The notes: a model not told the origin generated them from the sequence alone. A stretch of 64,000 bases of DNA from Denitrobaculum tricleocarpae (GCF_007004665.1 NZ_ML660053.1:682001-746000), one strand, 5' to 3'. Positions 1 to 8,673 are shown, counted from the first letter of the stretch. Numbers and translations are program-made.

Positions 1-716
1 AGGCCTTCGGGGCTGGAATAGCTGGCGATGAAGGCGGTCAGGGGCGCCGCCTTGGAGGCGGTCAGGTTCAGGGTCCAGAAGGCTTCGTTCCAGGCCAGGA
101 TGATGTTGAGCAAGAGCGTCGAGGCGATGCCCGGCACGGCCATGGGCGTCAGGACATAGAGGATCTCGGCCCAGAGTGTCGCGCCGTCCATGCGCGCGGC
201 CTCCAGGATCTCGCCCGGGATCTCCTTGAAGTAGGTGAAGAGCATCCAGATGATGATCGGCAGGTTGATCAGGGTCATGACGATCACCAGCCCGGTCCGG
301 GTATCCAGCAGCCCGAAGTCCCGGAAGATCAGATAGATCGGGATCAGGACGCCGACCGGCGGCAGCATCTTGGTGGAGAGCATCCACATGAGAATGTCTT
401 TGTTGCGCTTGGCCGGAACGAAGGCCATGGACCAGGCGGTCGGGATCGCGATCAGCAGGCCCAGCAGAGTAGAGCCGACCGAGATGATCACCGAGTTCGC
501 GAAGTGGCGGAAATAGTTCGAGCGCTGCAGAACCTCGCCGTAGTTCTCCGTCGTCCACTGGAAGAAGAAGAGGGAAGGCGGATCGGCGATGGCCTCGGCC
601 TCGGTCTTGAAGCTGGTCAGCAGGGTCCAGAGGATCGGAAAGAAGATCGTCAGGCCCACGGCCCAGGCACAGGCGGTGATGACGGCCTTGCGGCGGGTGG
701 TGACGGCACGGGCCAT
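1..716 (-). CDS. Carbohydrate/polyol ABC transporter permease, MalG type (3' end outside window)
   Basis: Inner-membrane permease half of a binding-protein-dependent sugar or polyol importer. About 238 residues are visible, starting MARAVTTRRK; the C-terminus lies beyond the left edge. Several hydrophobic segments are clear, and the cytoplasmic loop that docks the ATPase (EAA loop, with EAARMDGA) is present. The segment FKTEAEAIADPPS after the first helix is typical of MalG-type subunits. It follows the MalF-type permease on the same strand with a 107-base gap, so it belongs to the operon running from the binding protein at 3354. Resemblance is closest to mannitol/sorbitol (SmoG/MtlG-like) systems, but the substrate is inferred. 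The ATPase and any polyol dehydrogenase would lie off the left edge. Confidence 0.93.
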   Translation of the reverse strand, partial: MARAVTTRRKAVITACAWAVGLTIFFPILWTLLTSFKTEAEAIADPPSLFFFQWTTENYGEVLQRSNYFRHFANSVIISVGSTLLGLLIAIPTAWSMAFVPAKRNKDILMWMLSTKMLPPVGVLIPIYLIFRDFGLLDTRTGLVIVMTLINLPIIIWMLFTYFKEIPGEILEAARMDGATLWAEILYVLTPMAVPGIASTLLLNIILAWNEAFWTLNLTASKAAPLTAFIASYSSPEG

Positions 717-823
717 TAGAGCGTCCTCCCATTATCCGGCAGCACCTGGCTGGGGAGAATTTGGCCGGAGAGAATCCCGCCTTCAAAGACCATCAAATCG
801 ATCCCGGATGATTTGAACATGCT

Positions 824-1696
824 CTAAGCCTCCAGGTTCTTGCCGATCATCCGCAGCAGGAAGATCGCGACGATGTTGGCCAGGATGACGGCGACGATGC
901 CGCCCGCGGAGCCGCCGCCCACGTCGAACTGCAGCAGCGACTGGGCATAGACCAGGAAGGTGATGTTGGTGGAGGCGGTGCCCGGCCCGCCGTTGGTGGT
1001 CACCAGGATCTCGGCGAAGACCGACAGCAGGAAGATGGTCTGGATCAGGATCACCACCGTGGCCGCGCGCGAGAGGTGCGGGACGACGATGTAAAAGAAA
1101 CGGCTGAGTTTGCTCGCACCGTCCATCTCGGCGGCCTCGAGCTGTTCCGAGTCGAGCGACTGCAATGCCGTCAACAGGATCAGGGTCGCGAAGGGCAGCC
1201 ACTGCCAGGCGACGATGCAGATGATCGAGAGCAGGGGCGCGTGGGCCAGGAAGTCGAAGGGTTCGGCCCCGACCGCCGCCGCGCCGTAAGCGAAAAGCCC
1301 GCTGACCGGGTTCATGAACATGTTCTTCCAGACCAGGGCCGAGACCGTGGGCATGACGAAGAAGGGCGCGATCACCAGGATGCGCACGATGCCCTGGCCC
1401 CACATGGGCTGGTCCAGCAGCAGGGCCAGCAGGACGCCGCCGATGACGGTGATGACCAGCACGCCGCCGACCAGCAGCAGGGTGTTGCCCAGGGCCGCGA
1501 AGAAGGCCGGGTCGGTCAGGAAGTATTCGTAGTTCAGAAAGCCGATGAAGCGTTCGGTCCCCGGCGAGAGCAGATTGTAGCTCAAAAACGAGAAGTAGAT
1601 CGTCATCGACAGCGGCACGATCATCCAGGCCAGCAGCAGCAGAACGGCCGGCGAGATCATCAGGCGTGCGGCGGTGCGGGAATGGGCGGTGGCCAC
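824..1696 (-). CDS. Carbohydrate/polyol ABC transporter permease, MalF type
   Basis: 290-residue inner-membrane permease, partner of the MalG-type subunit that follows. About six membrane helices are visible, the first at residues 14-36. The ATPase-docking loop contains AAEMDGAS. The length is that of short SmoF/UgpA-like subunits without the extra MalF periplasmic domain. It starts at MATAHSRTAA; a start at MISPAVLL twelve residues in is possible. It lies 341 bases after the binding-protein gene on the same strand, an unusually long gap that holds two short tandem repeats. The substrate is inferred from the binding protein. Confidence 0.95.
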   Translation of the reverse strand: MATAHSRTAARLMISPAVLLLLAWMIVPLSMTIYFSFLSYNLLSPGTERFIGFLNYEYFLTDPAFFAALGNTLLLVGGVLVITVIGGVLLALLLDQPMWGQGIVRILVIAPFFVMPTVSALVWKNMFMNPVSGLFAYGAAAVGAEPFDFLAHAPLLSIICIVAWQWLPFATLILLTALQSLDSEQLEAAEMDGASKLSRFFYIVVPHLSRAATVVILIQTIFLLSVFAEILVTTNGGPGTASTNITFLVYAQSLLQFDVGGGSAGGIVAVILANIVAIFLLRMIGKNLEA

Positions 1697-1705
1697 GATG
1701 AAACT

Positions 1706-1740
1706 CCCTCAATGAATAACGAGAGCCCTCAATGAATAAC
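1706..1740. repeat. Two direct copies of a 15-base unit just upstream of the MalF-type permease gene
   Basis: The unit ccctcaatgaataac occurs at 1706-1720 and 1726-1740, separated by gagag. The first copy is 10 bases upstream of the permease start codon (at 1696, reverse strand), so the repeat lies in the untranslated leader and may include its ribosome-binding region. Confidence 0.85.
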
Positions 1741-1776
1741 AAGAGGCTGAACCGGTTCAGGAGACGGCTTCAAGAA

Positions 1777-1815
1777 CCGGGTTCAAGAGCCGGGTTCAAG
1801 AGCCGGGTTCAAGAG
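1777..1815. repeat. Three perfect tandem copies of a 13-base unit
   Basis: The unit ccgggttcaagag is repeated three times head to tail (1777-1789, 1790-1802, 1803-1815), with a partial degenerate copy before it. It sits in the 341-base gap between the binding-protein and permease genes. That gap also holds an inverted repeat at 1931-1962 (cgggac paired with gtcccg, plus gacagggg against cccttgtc), which may act as an intercistronic hairpin. Confidence 0.9.
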
Positions 1816-2037
1816 ACTGCGGCAGCGGCTGATCCCTCAGACGCTCTCATTCCACTGCGTGCTCTCGGGCGCCGCGGTTCGCGCGTCTTTTGATCCGGAA
1901 AAAGTCTCCACGGCGGGGGTATCCGGGTGGCGGGACGACAATTGACAGGGGCCCTTGTCCCGTCACCGCCCCACCGTGGAGCGAACGCTGATGATAACGC
2001 CGCTTTGTTGCACCGGCGCTACGGTCATGAACCGGCC

Positions 2038-3354
2038 CTACTTGATGTAACCGGCGCGCGTCATCTCCCGGGTGGCCAGCTTCTGGGCGTTGGCCAGGGC
2101 GTCCTCGATGGAGGTGGTCCCGGCGAGCGCCGCTGAGAACTGCTGGCCCACGGCGGTCGCGATGCCTTGGAACTCCGGAATGGCGACGAACTGCACGCCG
2201 ACGTAAGGCACCTCATCCACCGTCGGGTTGGTCGGGTCGGCGGAGTTGATGCTGTCCAGAGTCATCTTGGCGAAGGGTATCTTGGCGTACTCCGGGTTCT
2301 CGTAGAGCGAGGTGCGGGTGCCCGGCGGCACGTTGGCCCAGCCTTCCTTCTCGGCGACCAGGGCCAGGTATTCCTTGGAGGTCGCCCACTCGACGAACTT
2401 CTTGGCGGCGGCCTCTTTCTGGGTGCCCGCCGGGATCGCCAGGGACCAGGCCCAGAGCCAGTTGCCGCGCTTGCCCAGGCCCGTATCAGGCGCCAGGGCG
2501 AAGCCCATCTTGTCGGCGACGGTGGAGTCCTTCGGATTGGTCACGAAGGAGGCGGCGACGGTGGCGTCGATCCACATGCCGCACTTGCCGGTCTGGGTGA
2601 GCGAGAGGTTTTCGTTGAAGCCGTTGGAGGAGGCGCCCGGAGGTCCGGATTCCTTCATCATCTCGATGTAGAAGGTCAGGGCCTCTTTCCACTCCGCGCT
2701 GTCGAACTGCGGCTTCCAGTCCATGTCGAACCACTTGGCGCCGAAGGAGTTGGCGGTGGCGGTCAGGAAGGCCATGTTCTCGCCCCAGCCGGCCTTGCCG
2801 CGCAGGCAGATGCCGTAGACACCCGCGTCCTTGTCGGTCATGGCCTTGGCGGCATCGCGCACGAAGGTCCAGGTTGGTGCATCGGGCATTTCGAGGCCGG
2901 CTTTTTCCATCAGGTCGGTGCGGTACATCACCATGGAGGACTCGCCATAGAAAGGCGCGGCGTAGAGCTCGCCGTCCACGGTCAGGCCGCCGCGGATCGG
3001 CGGCAGGATGTCGTCCACATCATAGGACGCGGGCAGGTCGTTGAGCGAGACCAGCCATCCCTTGGAACCCCAGATCGGAACCTCGTAGGTGCCGATGGTC
3101 ATGACGTCGTACTGGCCGCCCTTGGTGGCGATGTCGGTCGTGACCTTCTGGCGCAGAACGTTTTCTTCCAGGGTGACCCACTCCACCTCGATGCCGGGAT
3201 TCTTGGCGGTGAAGTCGTCCGTCAGCTTTTGCATGCGGATCATATCGCCGTTGTTCACGGTGGCGATGGTCAGGGTCTCGGCGCTGGCTGAACCGGCGAC
3301 ACCAGCGATGGCGAGCACAGAGCAGGCGCCGAGCATCAAGGATTTGAATGTCAT
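2038..3354 (-). CDS. Periplasmic sugar/polyol-binding protein of ABC transporter
   Basis: 438-residue family 1 extracellular solute-binding protein that delivers the substrate to the two downstream permeases. It has a classical signal peptide of about 25 residues (MTFKSLMLGA through a GSASA cleavage motif), then the start of the mature fold, ETLTIATVNN. The resemblance is to mannitol/sorbitol-binding SmoE-type proteins; this is recognition from the sequence, not a search result. It is the first gene after a likely operator at 3396-3428, and its permeases follow on the same strand. Strong expression relative to the permeases would fit the hairpin and long gap downstream. Confidence 0.95.
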   Translation of the reverse strand: MTFKSLMLGACSVLAIAGVAGSASAETLTIATVNNGDMIRMQKLTDDFTAKNPGIEVEWVTLEENVLRQKVTTDIATKGGQYDVMTIGTYEVPIWGSKGWLVSLNDLPASYDVDDILPPIRGGLTVDGELYAAPFYGESSMVMYRTDLMEKAGLEMPDAPTWTFVRDAAKAMTDKDAGVYGICLRGKAGWGENMAFLTATANSFGAKWFDMDWKPQFDSAEWKEALTFYIEMMKESGPPGASSNGFNENLSLTQTGKCGMWIDATVAASFVTNPKDSTVADKMGFALAPDTGLGKRGNWLWAWSLAIPAGTQKEAAAKKFVEWATSKEYLALVAEKEGWANVPPGTRTSLYENPEYAKIPFAKMTLDSINSADPTNPTVDEVPYVGVQFVAIPEFQGIATAVGQQFSAALAGTTSIEDALANAQKLATREMTRAGYIK

Positions 3355-3395
3355 GTTTTTCCTCCCGCACAGGTCTTGGGGTGGCTCTTAGGTTT

Positions 3396-3428
3396 TGAGC
3401 ATTTGCCTATGTATTGGGCAATTACTCA
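3396..3428. promoter_or_regulatory. Inverted repeat upstream of the polyol-binding-protein gene, likely operator
   Basis: The arms tgagcatttgcc (3396-3407) and ggcaattactca (3417-3428) are reverse complements at 10 of 12 positions, with a 9-base spacer. The site begins 42 bases upstream of the binding-protein start. The neighbouring SorC-type regulator would be the natural ligand. Assignment is by position and symmetry only. Confidence 0.5.
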
Positions 3429-3553
3429 CGAATATGCTTAACGAGTCAAGATTGAATCGTTGCTGCGCTGCACAAGAAATAGGCGAGCGGTAGCGACCAT
3501 CGCTGGGATTATTGGGAGTGTGGGCCGGAGAGGGGGAGAAGAGTTGAGAGGAC

Positions 3554-3946
3554 TCAGTACTCCGCGTAGATCTCGATCACATTGCCTTCGGGATCGCGGA
3601 AGAAGAGCGTGCGGTGCCGCCAGTCCGGCAGGTCGGTGGGTTCGCGTAGGATCGCAACGCCCTTGGCCAGCAGCTCGGCGTGGCAGGCATCGACGGCGGG
3701 CGGCGGCACGCGGAATGCCAGTTGCACCGAGGCCGCACCGGGCGCCGCAGGACCGTCGTCCCAGACCGGGTTGGCGCCGCGCGGCCGCAACGTCAGCAGG
3801 GTCGCGCCGACCCGGAAACTCACCCAGGTCTCCCTGTCGGTCTCCACGGCAAAGCCCATCACCTCTTCATAGAAAGCCCGCGTTTCGATCATCTTGCTGC
3901 AAAGCAGGACGATGTAATCGGCGTTGCGGATGTCCTTGAGGCTCAT
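3554..3946 (-). CDS. VOC (glyoxalase/dioxygenase fold) protein
   Basis: 130-residue single VOC module of the glyoxalase/bleomycin-resistance superfamily. The repeated beta-alpha-beta-beta-beta pattern is visible, and the C-terminus FRDPEGNVIEIYAEY carries the usual metal-ligand glutamate (VIEIY). Family members are metal-dependent lyases, dioxygenases or binding proteins; the substrate cannot be read here. It begins 30 bases after the SorC-type regulator on the same strand, so the two are probably co-transcribed. It lies 199 bases upstream of the binding-protein gene, whose promoter is in that gap. Confidence 0.9.
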   Translation of the reverse strand: MSLKDIRNADYIVLLCSKMIETRAFYEEVMGFAVETDRETWVSFRVGATLLTLRPRGANPVWDDGPAAPGAASVQLAFRVPPPAVDACHAELLAKGVAILREPTDLPDWRHRTLFFRDPEGNVIEIYAEY

Positions 3947-3976
3947 ATTGGGCTCCTGGCGTTTCCTCTTGAGTGC

Positions 3977-4939
3977 TCAAGCGTCCGAAAGCAGTTTTTC
4001 CGCCGTCTCTTCGTCGGTGATCAGGCCGTTGATCAGTCCGCCGCGCACGGCGGCGGCGATCGCAGGCAGCTTGCGTTCGCCCATGGCCAGGGCGGTGACA
4101 AGACCGCTCTCGCAGGAGGGCAGGGGCGCGCTGGCAACCCGGGCGTTGGTGGCGCCGGAGATGAGCTTCCCCTCGGCATCGAAGACCCAGCCGGTGATCT
4201 CCCCGGCCGCGCCGGCCTTCATGAGTTTCTCCATCTCCGGATCGCCGATGAAGCCGTCCTCGCGCAGGGGGGCGTGGGCGCCCATCTCGCCGATGCCGAC
4301 GAAGGTGATGTCGGCCTGGGCGGCCAGCTCCAGGGTCGAGTGGATCAGTTCTTGCTGGTGCAGCAGTTCGCGTTCCTCGGGCGAGGAGACATAGACCGGC
4401 AGGGGCATGGGATAGTGCCGGGCGTTCTTGACTGCGTCCGCCATGCTGAAGATCACGTTGTAATAGGCCGCCGAGCCGTCCGGCGCGATGTTCCCGGTCA
4501 GGGAGACGATCCTGTGCTGCGGGCAATCCATCTGCGGCAGCTGATCCACGGCGGCCTTCAGGGTCCGCCCGGTGCCCAGGGCCATGACGATGGGATCGCT
4601 GGATTTCAGCGCCTTCTCGATCGCCGCCGCGCCCGCCTCGGCCAGCCCCACGGTGGTGGAGGCAGAGCCCGGATCGCTCGGCACCACCTCGGCGGACTTC
4701 AGCCCGAAGCGCGCCTTCAGATCCCGCCCCAGCTCCAGACAGCGCGCGATGGGATGATCCACCCGCACCTTGATCAGCCCCTCGCTGACCGCCAGCGACA
4801 CCAGCCGCTGCGCCGACTGCCGCGAAATCCCCATGGTCTCGGCAATCTCGTCCTGGGTGTTCTTGGCCACGTAATAAAGCCAGCCCGCCCGCGCCGCATC
4901 GTCGAGACGGTTTCCGTTGGAGTCTTTGCGGCGTTGCAT
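3977..4939 (-). CDS. SorC/DeoR-type sugar-binding transcriptional regulator
   Basis: 320-residue regulator. The N-terminal helix-turn-helix covers about residues 24-60, with TQDEIAETMGISRQSAQRLV as the recognition region. The C-terminal sugar-phosphate-binding domain contains MALGTGRTLKAAVDQL, as in SorC family effector domains. It resembles SmoC regulators found with polyol ABC transporters. It is co-oriented with and upstream of the VOC and transport genes, so it is probably the local regulator, acting at the inverted repeat at 3396-3428. A perfect hairpin, cttgagtgctcaag (3968-3981), overlaps its stop codon. Confidence 0.93.
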   Translation of the reverse strand: MQRRKDSNGNRLDDAARAGWLYYVAKNTQDEIAETMGISRQSAQRLVSLAVSEGLIKVRVDHPIARCLELGRDLKARFGLKSAEVVPSDPGSASTTVGLAEAGAAAIEKALKSSDPIVMALGTGRTLKAAVDQLPQMDCPQHRIVSLTGNIAPDGSAAYYNVIFSMADAVKNARHYPMPLPVYVSSPEERELLHQQELIHSTLELAAQADITFVGIGEMGAHAPLREDGFIGDPEMEKLMKAGAAGEITGWVFDAEGKLISGATNARVASAPLPSCESGLVTALAMGERKLPAIAAAVRGGLINGLITDEETAEKLLSDA

Positions 4940-4998
4940 AGCTGTTGGACCGAGGTGGTTTATGTGTAGTGGTTGGCGGCGGAGTGTCGGGCTGCCGT

Positions 4999-5202
4999 CT
5001 ATTCACTTACGACAGGGAAGGGGGGATGGCAAATTTGGTGGGGTGACAATTTTCGATCCTGATCGATGTAGGTAGTGTTTCGACTTACAGTACAATAGCC
5101 ATATTGGTCCGAGTTTTGATCTAGTTGTATTGCTGCGACGAGATTTGAGTGTGTCTTTTGAGCTAGTTCAGATAAAATCATAAGCAAGTCAATATCACTC
5201 AT
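4999..5202 (-). CDS. Possible small protein, unknown
   Basis: 67-codon reading frame starting MSDIDLLMILSELAQKTHSN, divergent from the TIR-like gene with 38 bases between starts. The N-terminal half looks like an amphipathic helix and the region is AT-rich like the neighbouring islet. No family is recognised. It may be chance coding in a 301-base gap between the SorC regulator and the TIR-like gene; nothing else is seen in that gap. Confidence 0.2.
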   Translation of the reverse strand: MSDIDLLMILSELAQKTHSNLVAAIQLDQNSDQYGYCTVSRNTTYIDQDRKLSPHQICHPPFPVVSE

Positions 5203-5240
5203 TGTGACGTAGCCTTGTTAAAATGGAAAAGTAGATAGTT

Positions 5241-6113
5241 GTGGCTGGATCAGGCATGTCAACACCCAAACAAGCGCGGCTTAGTGTTCAAGAAACGAGA
5301 GAGGCGCTTCCAAAACTTGAGCGAAGAATCAATGATCTTAAGGCGTTTGACGTCAATTTAATTGAAGAACTGTATGACCCAACCGTCGACGCGCTTAAAA
5401 GGAAAGTCAATAGCACGCTTCAAGAAATATTTGGTCACGGCACCGTCGAATATAATGATTATTATGTAAGTTCTTTTGAAGCTCTACCATTGTTATTGGG
5501 AGGGCGTGACTACTCAGTGACGAAAATTCGTAATGCGTATAAAGAAAGTATTGCCGGGGCGCTTGCAAAATTGACAACGCTGAAGGAGCTTTTTGAAGAA
5601 CGTTTGTTAGATGCGAATCACTTATCGTCGGATGTAAGTCAGAAAGCTGAGCCAACGGCGGTGGGTTCAAAACGAGTGTTTGTTGTGCACGGTCACGATG
5701 ATGGCGCGAAGGAAACAGTTGCTCGATATCTTTCTGACTTGAAGTTGACGCCAATAATTCTTCACGAGCAACCCAATAAAGGGCAGACAATTGTTGAAAA
5801 ATTTACATCTAACTCCGATGTGGAATACGCAATTATTCTTTTTACGCCAGATGATATGGGATATCCAGCAGGTAAACCAGACGACGCGAGGCCACGTGCC
5901 CGGCAAAACGTGCTGTTGGAATTAGGTTACTTTACTGCTACGCTCGGTCGTCAGAGAGTGTGTATTCTGTCCAAGGGTGATGTAGAAGTGCCATCGGACT
6001 ATGCAGGCGTACTTTACGTCAAAATGGATGATGCTGGCGCTTGGCGTTTTATTGTTGCAAGCGAAATGAAAAGCGTAGGCCTAGAAATCGATTTAAACTA
6101 TGTGAGGCGGTAG
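5241..6113 (+). CDS. TIR-like nucleotide-binding effector protein (PF10137-type)
   Basis: 290-residue protein with two parts. Residues 1-140 are a mostly helical region of unknown function. Residues 145-285 form a TIR-like domain: the first strand and loop are VFVVHGHDD (146-154), followed by TPDDMG (202-207) and QNVLLELGYF (222-231). Glu227 in that helix is at the position of the catalytic glutamate of NAD-cleaving TIR domains. Pfam PF10137 domains are effectors in CBASS and Pycsar anti-phage systems, but no cyclase gene is nearby. It starts with GTG at 5241; an ATG at 5256 (MSTPK) is an alternative. Codon use is AT-rich, unlike flanking genes, indicating transfer. It is convergent with the HNH gene, 96 bases apart. 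Confidence 0.88.
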   Translation: MAGSGMSTPKQARLSVQETREALPKLERRINDLKAFDVNLIEELYDPTVDALKRKVNSTLQEIFGHGTVEYNDYYVSSFEALPLLLGGRDYSVTKIRNAYKESIAGALAKLTTLKELFEERLLDANHLSSDVSQKAEPTAVGSKRVFVVHGHDDGAKETVARYLSDLKLTPIILHEQPNKGQTIVEKFTSNSDVEYAIILFTPDDMGYPAGKPDDARPRARQNVLLELGYFTATLGRQRVCILSKGDVEVPSDYAGVLYVKMDDAGAWRFIVASEMKSVGLEIDLNYVRR

Positions 6114-6209
6114 ATAGTTTCTATCAGAGCTCAATCAGTGTTACGCGACTGTCAAGCCGGGCTAGTAAATTGTGTGCGAAAGTGTTGCGGTCGCAAAGCT
6201 GCCGCTTGT

Positions 6210-7439
6210 TCACCCTTGCAGGTGAGCCGACGCTCCTTTGGCCCTCGTAACGCTAAACATCTCGTTTTCAGTTAGGCGGGTCAGTACCAGCACAGAGGCT
6301 GTGCCATATGTCCCTCCATGCACTCCCGCGCCCCAATGGATCACCATGTCTTGAATTCCGTCTCCTGTAACGTCAGCACGCATCAGTTCAAACATGAATG
6401 TGCGGCCACCGTCGTAATCAATCCCAATGGAATTGGCGCCAACCCTCGTAACTCTTGCATCACCAGATGAGACTAAATCCTGTATGGATCTTCCTTTAAG
6501 TTCCTCCCTCTGACCTGCAAAGGCGGGATCGTTCGTCATATCTTCAGTCAAAAACAAAAGAGTGGCTGGTAGTAAGGAAATATCTGATAAGCCTATCCTT
6601 GGATTGTCAATGAAACTCTTCTCGGGCACCTTTGCGGCTTTTATTGTTTGAAGCAATGCAAGAGGGCGTTTGAAGCTCTGGAATTCAACACTCATTTCAA
6701 AGTTGGAATAAGCGTAGAAGCTATTATCTACAGCTTCTTGAAATTCCTGGAGTGTGGTAACGTACACTTCTTTACCTCCTTGGGAGATAAGCCTCAGCCC
6801 GTTTTCCATCTCGGGTGGGAGAGATATCTTTGTGTTTAGATAGTGCTTATAATCTGATTTTGAAATGTCTCGGAGGGGGGCATCGCCAAAAAGTTTGAAG
6901 ACCGAACTTAGCCGAAATACTCCTGAACTCTCCCGAGCTTTCGCCATTGTTTCAGACACTTCTTCTTCAGATATAGTGCCCGACCCAAGCGCGCCCGCAA
7001 TAGCAAAACGTAACTTGTCGGTTTCGTCAGCCTTTCTGAAACGCTGAACTAACTCTTCTACTATAATTTTCTTCTTGCGAGTTACACCCAACTCTATAGC
7101 TGTTCTGCCCGCTGGAAAGACTTCAGCTCTTTTTCGACTGTTGCAAGCCCGACAACTTGGTTGCAAATTCTCGTAACCCCTTAGCGAGAAATCGCGAAGT
7201 AAACCCTGTTCTTCTCGAACGTGAGCCCACTCCGCTTCGTCGTTAAGAAGTGACTCCGGCAATACATGGTCGACTTCCATTTCTGCGAACGAGATCGGAT
7301 CGCGGCAATAGGCGCATCGCTTATCGTGCGCTTCCCATAAAGCACGTCGTTCAAAATAATTAAATTTTTGCTCTGCCATTTTTGTTTCGTATTCTAAGTT
7401 ACCTCGTAGCCCTACACCGTTTTGTTCAGGCCGTGCCAT
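6210..7439 (-). CDS. HNH endonuclease-domain protein
   Basis: 409-residue protein with an N-terminal HNH nuclease module: zinc pair CAYC (42-45), MEVDHVLPE with His58, ENLQPSCRACNSRK with Asn91 and Cys96/Cys99. These are the expected metal- and DNA-cleavage residues. The remaining 300 residues are not recognised, except a calcium-loop-like motif near the C-terminus, DVTGDGIQD (356-364), as in FG-GAP-type repeats. It starts at MARPEQ or at MAEQKF (residue 21). The sequence is AT-rich and convergent with the TIR-like gene, so both probably arrived together. HNH proteins of this layout occur in restriction and other defence loci, but the target is unknown. Confidence 0.88.
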   Translation of the reverse strand: MARPEQNGVGLRGNLEYETKMAEQKFNYFERRALWEAHDKRCAYCRDPISFAEMEVDHVLPESLLNDEAEWAHVREEQGLLRDFSLRGYENLQPSCRACNSRKRAEVFPAGRTAIELGVTRKKKIIVEELVQRFRKADETDKLRFAIAGALGSGTISEEEVSETMAKARESSGVFRLSSVFKLFGDAPLRDISKSDYKHYLNTKISLPPEMENGLRLISQGGKEVYVTTLQEFQEAVDNSFYAYSNFEMSVEFQSFKRPLALLQTIKAAKVPEKSFIDNPRIGLSDISLLPATLLFLTEDMTNDPAFAGQREELKGRSIQDLVSSGDARVTRVGANSIGIDYDGGRTFMFELMRADVTGDGIQDMVIHWGAGVHGGTYGTASVLVLTRLTENEMFSVTRAKGASAHLQG

Positions 7440-7534
7440 TTCAAGATGATTACTATAACGAGTATTAGGCGATTGGGCACTGAAGCAATCTGAAGAATCG
7501 CACCTTATGTTTAGTTTTTAAGTTTCGATTCAGC

Positions 7535-7676
7535 CTAATTAAACTTCCGGAAAAAACGCGTCCGGTCGAAGACCTCTTCCAGGGCTTCGATGCGCGCGCA
7601 GGTGTCGTCCCAGGTTTGTTTCTGAGCCTCGGCAATCAGCAGCAGGATCACGACCGAGGAGTCCCAGGCTGAAGGG
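7535..7676 (-). pseudogene. 3' remnant of an rpiR-family regulator gene (copy A)
   Basis: Read on the reverse strand this encodes PSAWDSSVVI, then QKQTWDDTCARIEALEEVFD and RTRFFRKFN with a stop. It matches the last 50 or so codons of the intact rpiR gene at 11139, with scattered substitutions and a three-codon deletion after VVILLL. The match extends from the stop codon (7535-7537) to 7676 and then ends abruptly, 13 bases before the next gene. The AT-rich TIR/HNH islet lies on the stop-codon side. Confidence 0.85.
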
Positions 7677-7688
7677 GTGAGGCTTCGG

Positions 7689-8594
7689 CTATCCGATAAA
7701 GGCCAGGAAGGGCCGTCCGTTCAAAGCTTCGACAAAGCTGTAAGCCACCAAACCGACATAGAGCACTGAAAAGGCCAGCACGAAGCTGGTCGCCTTCCAC
7801 TCCGCCACCACTTTCCCTACCACAAATCCGGCCGCCGGGATGAAATGCATCGCGTGGAGGGCGAAGAAGTGGGGAACGCGGAGGTCGCCGGCCTCGCGGG
7901 ACCAGCCGAGGAGGGGGAGGGTGGCGGCGTTCGGGCCGGGGGTGCCGACGAAGTGACCGCCGTTGCCGGCCAGGGTGTAGGCGACGATCAGGGTGAGGGG
8001 GAGGGTTAGGAGCAGGCCAATTGCGAGTGACAGTCGCACGGCCGGGGCGAGGTCCGGCGACTTACTCCGCCATATCAAAAAGCCGTAGAGGGCGCTGGCC
8101 GAGGTGATCAGGGTCGCGAGCAGGCCCATGACAGGGTAGAGGCGCGTCATGAAGGGCTCGGTGGTGTTGTAGTGGGAGGCGGTGCCGAAGGCCGCCGCGC
8201 CGCCGATCCAGAGCATCTCGGCGAGGCAGGCGAAGACCACCGCCGCCGCGAAGATGCGGTACCAGAGTTTCTGTGTCAGGCCGGGGCGCAGCCAGCGGGC
8301 GTAGAAGGCCAGGGTCAGAAAATAGACCGCCAGGGACACCTCGAACTTGAGGGGCTTGACCCAGAGGTTCTGCCCCAGCAGCGTGCGCGGCTCGATCGCC
8401 AGGGCGGCGAGGGTGGGGAGCATCAGCAGCAGCATGAAGACACCGGCGGCCGCGAAGACCGGCTCGGCGCGGAAAGGTGCGAGGAGCCGCACCAGGGCCG
8501 GAGACAAGAGTGCAGGCGGCAGGGTGAGCGGCGCAAGGCTGTTCGGGGATGGCGAAAGGGACGCGGTTGGGAGGCTGCGGGTCATGTCTCTCAC
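7689..8594 (-). CDS. Uncharacterised multi-pass membrane protein
   Basis: 301-residue integral membrane protein with about seven hydrophobic segments, the first near residues 48-68. There is a conserved-looking loop NLWVKPLKFEVSLAVYF and a late segment VPHFFALHAMHFIPAAGF with two histidines. No characterised family is recognised. It follows the ABA4-like gene on the same strand by 79 bases, and a TetR gene is divergent from the pair, so the three probably form one regulated module. The start at MRDMTRSL is uncertain because the first 45 residues are low-complexity; a later start is possible. Confidence 0.8.
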   Translation of the reverse strand: MRDMTRSLPTASLSPSPNSLAPLTLPPALLSPALVRLLAPFRAEPVFAAAGVFMLLLMLPTLAALAIEPRTLLGQNLWVKPLKFEVSLAVYFLTLAFYARWLRPGLTQKLWYRIFAAAVVFACLAEMLWIGGAAAFGTASHYNTTEPFMTRLYPVMGLLATLITSASALYGFLIWRSKSPDLAPAVRLSLAIGLLLTLPLTLIVAYTLAGNGGHFVGTPGPNAATLPLLGWSREAGDLRVPHFFALHAMHFIPAAGFVVGKVVAEWKATSFVLAFSVLYVGLVAYSFVEALNGRPFLAFIG

Positions 8595-8673
8595 TCTCGC
8601 TCATCTTCTCCGGGGGTGGTGTCTCCACGCGGCGGCGTTTGCCGCCCTCGGCTCGGCACGGCGCTGGCCGCGC

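Noticed and set aside
1777-1815. Possible CRISPR-like repeats
   Set aside because: The three 13-base units are head to tail without spacers, so they are a simple tandem repeat.
2167-3291. Long open frame of 374 codons opposite the polyol-binding-protein gene
   Set aside because: It is the complement of a well-supported gene; GC-rich third positions leave the opposite strand open. No family motif or ribosome-binding site.
5241-6113. CBASS or Pycsar operon around the TIR-like gene
   Set aside because: No CD-NTase, cyclase or ancillary Cap genes are within the window, so only the effector-like protein is claimed.
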